DNA from: Pyropia haitanensis
Taxonomy: Eukaryota > Rhodophyta > Bangiophyceae > Bangiales > Bangiaceae
Direction of reading: 5' to 3'
Assembly: GCA_008729055.1 (NCBI GenBank)
Contig: SDUX01000010.1
Span: 1,488,001-1,552,000 of the forward strand
Length of the DNA stretch: 64,000 bases
Shown: piece by piece, positions 57,171 to 64,000 of the stretch
Position numbering within the stretch: position 1 is the stretch's first letter
How the letters are laid out: each line of letters opens with the position of its first letter
Program-made: the position numbers and the translations under genes
The notes under the pieces: model-generated
Told to the model about the DNA's origin: nothing
Databases searched by the model: none
The model's input: the letters and a program-made list of their open reading frames with translations, nothing else

Positions 57171-58514
57171 TTCTCGGCGCGCTGCCACGGGCGTGGCGGC
57201 TGCAGAGGCGGTGCTGCCACGATGCGCGACCGATTGGGCCACGCCGCCGCCGTTTGCGACCGCGGTTGACGACATGGCCGTGGGCGGGCAAGCCACAGAC
57301 TCGCGGGCGGCAGCGGATGACGTCGCGGCCGCGCCCCCTCCTCCTGCTGCCGTCCCCTGGCCGGCGGCGGTCGCCACGGCGGCTGGCGCGTCAGCGCCGT
57401 CCGCGGCGGCGGTGACGGCCCACGGCGTGGAATCGGTGGCATCCGTGACGGCAGTGTTGCCGACCGCGACGGTACCGTTCGCGGCGGTGGCGTCGGTGGT
57501 TGCTTGGCGGCGGCGCCCTCCCCGTCGCTCGTCTCCGACGAGGTGGCCGTCACCATCCCCCACGGTGGCGTCCACCGCGGTGACAGCAACGCACCGCACG
57601 GCGGCGGTAGCGCTGGTTGCGGTCACGGCTGCCGCCGCCGCTTTTGCTGGTCGGCTGACGCCAGCTGCGGCGCTGGCGGCCACTGCGGCGATGGCGGCAG
57701 CGGCCGCGGCTGTGGCCGCGGGGTCGTGTTGACTGTCGCCCTCGAGCTGTTTATGAGAGCACGCGTGACTGCGGCGAGCTCAAGGTGCGTTCAGTAGGCG
57801 CGGCGTCGCGTGGCGATGGTGCTGGCGGTCAGTCCGCTCGCCTCTGCTTCCGCCGCAGCCGCGCACCCTTCACCTGCCTTCCTCTGCACGCACCTTGGCT
57901 CTCGCGCGCACCCGACTTGCCGACGTCAGCCTCCCTTGTTCACGCTCCGCCACCGGCTGCCTCAAGGTGTAGGAAGTGGAACTGGCGACGCCTGTGCTGG
58001 GCGGCTGATGTCAGCTGCGTCGGTCGCAGCGACCATGGAGTCGGCTGTTGCGGCAGTGGCCCAGGTGTCGTTTCTTCTGTTGGTGCGATGGCGGCCTGAC
58101 GGAGCTGTGCGTGGCGGCGGCGAGCTCTGGCACTGTCCACTTGGCGGAGCCATATAGCGATGGGGTTGGTGAGCCGCTCGCTCGCTTGCTGCTGCTGTGC
58201 GCTGCACTATACGACGAGTACACGACCGGACGAATCAGGCTGCCAATGGGCATCACCTGTGGCCAACCCCCCTCCGCCAACCACATCACCGTCTCTGGTA
58301 TGGCCTGCACCACCCCCCTCCTAGGCGCCACGGCGGATCGCCGCGCCGGCGGCGCGGCATTAGCAGCGGCCGACGGGTACGGCGGCGCGGTCATGACATC
58401 TCGGCCGTCAGCCGGCGGTGGCCAAAGTCGGCGGCCAGGCGGTTGCGCACGCGCATACGCGTCTCCCTCACACACGCAGCCGCTGCGTACAAAGCTTTTG
58501 TTTACCCCTTCTGC
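57171..58514. other. Spacer between minisatellite and MYND gene
   Basis: The plus-strand frame from the minisatellite continues as Ala/Val-rich sequence to 57732 without domains. 57740-58514 contains no recognised gene. The last part is probably the 3' UTR of the MYND gene on the minus strand. Confidence 0.45.
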
Positions 58515-60941
58515 CTATACCTTGACCGCCATCACCCGCATCTTGGCGGCGGCCTCCGCCACCAAGACGCGGATGCGGCCTTTGCCAGACGCGGGCGCCA
58601 CCGCCACAGAGTTGTGCGTCACTCGGTACACCGCCGTTGGCAATACAAACGCGACGCCCAGGCCCCGCTCCACGACAACGACAAGGTCCGCTTCGTCGAG
58701 GCCCGCCGCTGCCGCCTTGGCTACCAGCGGCCGGAGCCAGGACCACGAGTAGGCGGCGGCGGCGGGGGCCGGGCTCGCGCGCCCCTTCCCTCTCCTTTCC
58801 TTGGGCGCCCGCGCGTCTGCGCTGGGGGCGTCAGCCAGCCGGGGCACCCGCAGGGGCACCCCCAGCACCCCCGCTGCGCGACCGGCTGCCCACAACGCGC
58901 ACACCTTCTTGTGGCCGCTCTCACGCCACGCGGTCGACGCACAGCCGTCACTGCAAAAGTGCGCGACGCGGCACCCGCCACACGTGCGGGGCACGCCAAT
59001 GAGGTCCCCTTCCCGGTGGCCGCGCCCGCAACCCGCCGCGCACCCAGGTGCGACCAACGGGAACATGCGGTCCATCGGCCCGGGGAGCGTCCAGCCGGCC
59101 AGCTCGGCGGGGGAAGGGTACTGCAACGGTGGTCCAGACAGCACCAGCAGCGCTGTTGCTGTTTTGTGAAGGGCCGGCACCTCTGCCATGCGGTCGAGCA
59201 AGCGGCGGTGAGCGCGGAGAACTGGTTGCAGCTTGGAAGGGTGTCGGGTGGTGGTGGGGGGCCCCCCGGCTGAGGAACGCCTGCCGCCGCCTCCGCTGGC
59301 GGCCAAAGACGACGGCGAGCCTGGACCAGATGATGCAGATGGTGCCCACTCGGCAGCAGCCATTGCCTCGGTTGCCGCCAAGTGGAGGAGCAGGGTAGAC
59401 GCCTGGCCGGTCTTCAGCTCGTTGACCTTACCTCCCCTCTGCACCTCGAGTTGGACGTGTGTCATGAGCAGCGTCGAAACAAATCTGGACAAGGTCACGG
59501 CTGCCACGTCGGTGGCGACGATGGTGAGCACTTTGAACAGCCCCTCCACAAGATTCCCACCCCAAGACAGCGCTTCATCGTCGTTGACGCCAAAGCGGCT
59601 GGCCACCGCACAAACCAGCATTGCCGGCACGTTGACCTGCGCGTCGGGCGGCAGCCGCAGTGCCGGTGGGTCCACAGTTGCCAGCTCCATCAGCGCTGAC
59701 ATGCAGCGCCCAAAAAAGATGCCCTGTGGGTCCATGTGCGGGCACGCGTCTCGGGACTCATGGAGCGACGCGAGCATCCGCAGGGCGGCGTCCGGCACAG
59801 CCGCCAAGACCGGTCGCGCCGCGGCCTTGACCAGCATGTCGATCGGCGTCCACGCGACGCAGCTAACGATGGGTGGCTCAAACGCGGCCGCCGTTCCGTC
59901 CACATGGCGGCTGCGGACATAGGCAGCACCGGGATGCTCGCAGTCAGAGGTGCAACCGCCACCAGTCGGCTCATCGTCGTGGTCGTGGTCCTCGCTGGTA
60001 CCTGCGTCCGGGTGATGGGCCGCAGACGCGCTGTAGCGGTGGCCCTTGGCAGGGTGACGCCCTCGCACCGGCTGGTCCACCTCAAACAGTGCCTGCACCA
60101 GCGGGACGCATGCGGCCACGGTCTCCATCACCGCCGAGCACACTTGGCCCGACGCCGGCACGCAGACGCTGCTAAAGTTGCCGCCATCGCCGTGTTCCCC
60201 TCCCCGTGGCAGCGGCGCCGCGCGGTCGCGCTCTTGGCCCAGCACCGAAGCAAGGAGCATACCCGTTGGGGATGAGTTCCGCCCCTCCCTCTCGGCAGCG
60301 TCCCGGTCACCAACTGCCGCCAGCGTGGAGCGGAAGATCCCCATCAGCAGCCGGACCACCACGATGCGGAGCAGCGAATTGACATCGTGTGCGACGCTGC
60401 CCTCCCCGACGCCGGCCGCCTTGTAGTGCGCGGCGGCCACGCGGCACAGCCCAGAGGCGACCTCCTCTACCGCACACGAGCACGCGTCGAGGAGTCTGCT
60501 GAGTAGGCGGGCAGCGGCCCAGGCGCGGGGCAGCGTCCAGCAGGCGCTCTGCCCCCCCTGCGGGCGCAGCCTGGCGGGCGCTGCCGCACTCGGCGTGAGC
60601 GGGTCGGCCACCGCGCGCGCCGCGCCGTCCAGGGCGGCGCCGAGCTCGTCGACGAGGAGGCCCGCGACGCCCGCCGCGGCCATTGCGTGGTGGACGGCCC
60701 GGTCCAGCGGGTGCTGCACGCAGACCGCGCCCGCCTCGAGCGGCGACAGCGTCGCGTAATGGGCCGCCGCGCAGGGCGCGCCCCTGCAGTCACAGGTGGC
60801 GGGGTCGTGGCGGGCATCGGCGTGCTCCGCCACGTGGGCGGCGTGCGTCTGCGCGGGCGAGCAGAGCAGCGGGAGGGTGGTAAATTGCTCACGCATGGTT
60901 GCCAGCGCCGCTTCCGGCGAGACGTCAAAGGCGCGCTCCAT
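58515..60941 (-). CDS. MYND-type zinc-finger protein
   Basis: An intronless frame of 808 residues starts at ATG 60941 (MERAFDVSPEAALATMREQF, context gccatgg). A further upstream in-frame ATG at 61007 would add only 22 residues through a proline run. Residues 1-630 are mostly helical with an early Cys/His-rich patch (CDCRGAPC region) and an acidic/His patch (HDHDDE). The MYND finger is at about 634-681: CAAGC, then CGGC, FCSDGC, and W-x3-GHKKVC, matching the C/C/C/C/C/C/H/C zinc ligands. MYND fingers mediate protein-protein contacts in chromatin regulators, SMYD methyltransferases and many algal proteins of unknown role. No SET or other catalytic domain is seen. Unlike most neighbours, it has no internal homopolymer frameshift and more balanced composition. 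Confidence 0.9.
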   Translation of the reverse strand: MERAFDVSPEAALATMREQFTTLPLLCSPAQTHAAHVAEHADARHDPATCDCRGAPCAAAHYATLSPLEAGAVCVQHPLDRAVHHAMAAAGVAGLLVDELGAALDGAARAVADPLTPSAAAPARLRPQGGQSACWTLPRAWAAARLLSRLLDACSCAVEEVASGLCRVAAAHYKAAGVGEGSVAHDVNSLLRIVVVRLLMGIFRSTLAAVGDRDAAEREGRNSSPTGMLLASVLGQERDRAAPLPRGGEHGDGGNFSSVCVPASGQVCSAVMETVAACVPLVQALFEVDQPVRGRHPAKGHRYSASAAHHPDAGTSEDHDHDDEPTGGGCTSDCEHPGAAYVRSRHVDGTAAAFEPPIVSCVAWTPIDMLVKAAARPVLAAVPDAALRMLASLHESRDACPHMDPQGIFFGRCMSALMELATVDPPALRLPPDAQVNVPAMLVCAVASRFGVNDDEALSWGGNLVEGLFKVLTIVATDVAAVTLSRFVSTLLMTHVQLEVQRGGKVNELKTGQASTLLLHLAATEAMAAAEWAPSASSGPGSPSSLAASGGGGRRSSAGGPPTTTRHPSKLQPVLRAHRRLLDRMAEVPALHKTATALLVLSGPPLQYPSPAELAGWTLPGPMDRMFPLVAPGCAAGCGRGHREGDLIGVPRTCGGCRVAHFCSDGCASTAWRESGHKKVCALWAAGRAAGVLGVPLRVPRLADAPSADARAPKERRGKGRASPAPAAAAYSWSWLRPLVAKAAAAGLDEADLVVVVERGLGVAFVLPTAVYRVTHNSVAVAPASGKGRIRVLVAEAAAKMRVMAVKV

Positions 60942-63291
60942 GGCGGGCGGGGGGGGGGGGTGGGCACCCCCGTGCCGCGTGCGTCGTGGTCGCCAAGTGC
61001 AGGCCACCTTTCGTGGCGGCGGGCGAGTCCCCTCGCGGGCTGGTGGGCCACAGAGAGTGGGGGTGACACAAAGGACGGAGCTTTGGGGGAGGGGGCGGGG
61101 GGGGGGGGGGGGGGGGGGAGCCGGACGCTACGGCAGCAGGGAAGGCGCCGTGCCGGAACCACTTGGCAGCGCACCAGCGCTGCGGAAGCGTGGGCGACCG
61201 CCAGGACCGCTTGGCACGGCGACGACACGACGTGGAGCGCCCGCCGCACGCACAGCAACACTGGGGGCTCGGCCCCCGTCGTGGATACCGCACCGTGGTG
61301 GTCTCTGACAAGCGCCGCACAGCCAGTGCTGCACCGACGCGCAGCAAGGCCGGTCGGAGCGGCGTTGTGCCCGGGCACACCCCCCCCCCCCCACAGCCTG
61401 TTGACCATACACGAGCACCCACAGACTTCATCTGGGGCACCCCGCATCGTTATCATTTCCGGTGGCAAGCCACGGGGCCCGAGCCGGGCGCGATCCTCTG
61501 GACTGCTCGCGGCGGACACGCAAAATCTCCCCCCCCGACGTCGCCACCCATTGGGTCGGGCCGTCTCGCGCCACGCCACACGCCCCCACGCGGCACCGTC
61601 GGCGAGAAAGCGCCACGCAGCGATGTTTCAAGAAAAGTTTGTACACGTGTGCCATCCGCGACCCCGAGCGTCGGGCGCGTGGCCGTCGCGGCGCGGCCGC
61701 CCGCCTTGGTCGCCAGCGCCGTCCCGCCCCCCTCCCCTGATCAACATCGGCACTGGTGGTGCTGGCGGCTGCTCCAGCCGCGGTACCGGCGGCGGCGGCG
61801 GTGCTCACCACGGTGGCCTTCCCCCGCACGGTCGGCCGGGCGGTGCCGTCCGCCGCCGCCGCCGCCGCCGCCGCGTCGTCGGCGGCGACGCCGTCGCGTC
61901 GTCGGCTGCGGCGCCTCCGCCCCGCGCGGCGTGGCACGCGGCGCCCCCGCTCCCGGCTTTCTGCTAGTGCTTTCTGAGGCGGACGGCTGCCATGCCGTCT
62001 CCCGCCGTGGCCGCGGCTACCATGGGCGCCATGCACGCGCCCTCACCATGAGACCGGGGTGGCTCGACGGATGGTGGCTGGCGGCAAGGACGTCGTCGGC
62101 GGTGGTGGCGGCGGCTATGGCGTCGGCGGCAGCAGCAGCTGCAGCAGCGACGGTGGTGGCGGCGGCGGCAGTATCGCGACCCCCCCCCGCGGGTTCCCGG
62201 TCATGCCCATCCACCTCCCAGCTGCGGGTGGGGGGTGGCTGATGGTGGCTACCACACCGCCCAATGCGCTCATCTTTGTTGGAAGCGGGTGTTTGGTGCT
62301 GGACTTTGCCGCCGCGTTGGCCCGAGGTGGCGGCGGCAAGCCGGTGGCGGTGACAAGGCGCCCGCCGTGTGGGGAGGCGTCCCGTTTTCCACGTCTTCAA
62401 CGCCTGAGCGGTGGGTGTGGGCGTCGTGGCGGTTTTGGACGTTGGAGTCGCACGCCCACGGGATGCCTCGATGGGCGCCGCCGCCGCGGCGGCGCCCGCT
62501 GTAGGCGCTCGTCTGCGACGAGTGGGGCGGAGGGGGGGGGAGGTCGGCCGTCCCGTCGTCTGCGCGCCGCACGTTGGGCGCGTGTGGTGTGTGGCGAGCT
62601 GCTGCGGCGGTTTGCGCCCAGCTCAAAGGCCAGGGGGGGGGGGGGGGGGGGGGGGCGGGGGGGGGGCGGGCAGGCGGCCGGGAGGGTCGTCGTCATGCTA
62701 TCACCGTGCCACGGGCGCCCTCTCCCTGAACGATGGCACGGCGGGTGGTTGGGCTTCCCACCCGCGCGGTGTGTGTCCGCTCATGCCACGGGCGGTCACT
62801 CTTTGGGCACGGCCCTGCGTGCGGCGGTCGTGGCAACGGCAGCGGCGTTTGCCAGCGACGGCCGCCGTCGCGCATGACGGCGGCCGTGGTGGGGGTGGTG
62901 GCGCCGGTGGTGCGGGCAGGCGCGGCGGGCGCGGTATCGCCTTTGCCGCGCGGGTGGAGGCGGGCCGGCGGGTGGTGTGGGGCCCGCCCACGCGGCGGCG
63001 CGTGCGGCGGCAGGTGCGGGTGCGCTGGCGCCCTTGGCATGGACGGTGGGCGTCGCGTGGGGCGGCGGTGGTGGCGGCGACGCGACCGCGCTCCCCCCTT
63101 CCCCTTTTGGCCGCCACTCGCCGCGCGCCGGTGGCGCGAGCCACTGGGGCGGCGTCGGAGCGGCGGCAGCCGACGGTGCTCGACGCGCTTCCCCCCGCGC
63201 GGTGGGCCCCCCGGTGCGGCGGCCGCCACGGCCGCCGCCGCCGCCGCCACCGCCGCCGCCACCGCCGCGGCCACCACAGACGACCGCCGCG

Positions 63292-63335
<44 letters not shown>

Positions 63336-64000
63336 GGCTCCACGTCTCTGCAATCCCCGACGCACGACCGACGGCGCCGCGGCGTGCCCGCGACGTCGAC
63401 CCGCTCGGGGCCACCGCCGCGCGGCGGGCCGCCGCGGCGCGCGTCGCGGCGTCGCGCGTCGGCCCCCCCCCCCCCCCCCGCGGGCGTCGTGCGTCTCCTC
63501 CCCCGCCCCGCCACCCGGCCGGTGCGCACGCCGCCAGCGTCCCCCACTGTGCGCCCATGGGCGGGGCCGGCCGGCCGCCGCGGCGCACGCCGCCGGCGGC
63601 CGCGGCCGCGGCGGCCGCCGCGGCGCTTGGTCCGCCCGCCGGCAGCGGGGAGGGGGGGGGGGGGGGGGGGTGGGGAAGGGGGGGGGGGAGCCGCCAGCGG
63701 CGGCGGAGGCATGCGCGCCGTCGACGCGGTGCGGCGCGGGGGGGGGGGGGGGGAGGGCCGCTGTGGCGGGCGTGCCCGGATGCGGGGCGGCCGCCCCCCC
63801 GCGCCGACCCCTTTGTTCCACCGTGCCGCCGCGGTCGCGCGGCTCTGGTCCCCCCCCCCTCGTGGCCGCCGGCCGCCGCGGCCGGCCCGCCGCCTCCTCG
63901 GCCGGCCCGCCGCCGTGGCGGTGTGGCGGCGGCCGTCGCGGGTCGCGGCGGCCGCCACGCGTCGGCGGCGCGGCTGGCCGGCGGCGCGGCGGCGGCGGTG
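60942..64000. other. Gene-poor terminal region
   Basis: Begins with G runs (60951-60960, 61096-61118) that probably form the MYND promoter and leader. Plus-strand frames at 62059-62877 include VATTPPNALIFVGSG, which may be a gene fragment but matches nothing I can name. A (GCC)n block lies at about 63228-63340 and long G runs at 62633-62652, 63651-63670 and 63736-63752. The window ends in simple sequence, so a gene could start beyond it. Confidence 0.4.

Noticed and set aside
58208..58225. Similarity of tacgacgagtacacg to tacgatgagtacacg near 21876
   Set aside because: Only 15 bp with a mismatch, no extended homology, so chance.
62059..62400. Possible oxidase-like fragment (PPNALIFVGSGCLVLDF)
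   Set aside because: Too short, no flanking conserved blocks, and frame lost downstream.
1..64000. tRNA, rRNA, CRISPR or bacterial-type operons
   Set aside because: No B-box/cloverleaf, rRNA core sequence or regular short-repeat array was seen. Gene structure is eukaryotic.

Overview
The window is strongly GC-rich nuclear eukaryotic DNA with very long C/G homopolymers, (GCC)n and (CAG)n tracts and few introns. Three introns could be placed with confidence, all with GT..AG ends. A plastid-type HCF101 Fe-S protein with an N-terminus beginning MAFVPA (a phenylalanine-containing plastid transit peptide, as in red algae), together with GC richness and sparse introns, suggests a photosynthetic eukaryote, most simply a bangiophycean red alga (Porphyra/Pyropia group). 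That is inference. No tRNA, rRNA or CRISPR was found.

Layout. 1-4893: tandem array of a 1,412-1,413 bp unit (three full copies and one partial copy) that stops at the apex of a 23-bp hairpin. 4894-7791: gene-poor leader. 7792-15131 (+): giant Ala-rich coiled-coil protein with a C-terminal hydrophobic anchor. 16997-20121 (+): three-exon, four-CBS SNF4/AMPK-gamma-like protein with a polyQ N-terminal half. 20520-21463 (-): two-exon ribosomal protein RPS15A/uS8. 22178-23873 (+): HCF101. 24395-28362 (-): probable exocyst subunit SEC10/EXOC5 buried in low-complexity sequence. 34028-36950 (+): bZIP protein. 37386-41943 (-): FAN1-type VRR-NUC nuclease. 42693-43804: candidate insertion bounded by 17-bp inverted repeats and carrying an orphan C-terminal fragment of the splicing factor PRL1/PLRG1. 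46026-47272 (+): orphan type I membrane protein. 47273-58514: gene-poor DNA including a degenerate 66-bp minisatellite (about 54.3-57.2 kb). 58515-60941 (-): MYND zinc-finger protein. 60942-64000: gene-poor simple-sequence DNA.

The genes are housekeeping or regulatory (translation, plastid Fe-S assembly, exocytosis, DNA crosslink repair, energy sensing, transcription) and do not form a pathway. Neighbours alternate between convergent (CBS/RPS15A, HCF101/SEC10, bZIP/FAN1) and divergent (RPS15A/HCF101, SEC10/bZIP) pairs. Six of the eight larger genes change reading frame at C or G homopolymers. Three copies of one repeat in this window also differ in a C-run length, so homopolymer length error in the assembly is the simplest explanation. 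Coordinates for those genes are gene spans, not clean ORFs. Most other long ORFs are shadows caused by the base composition.
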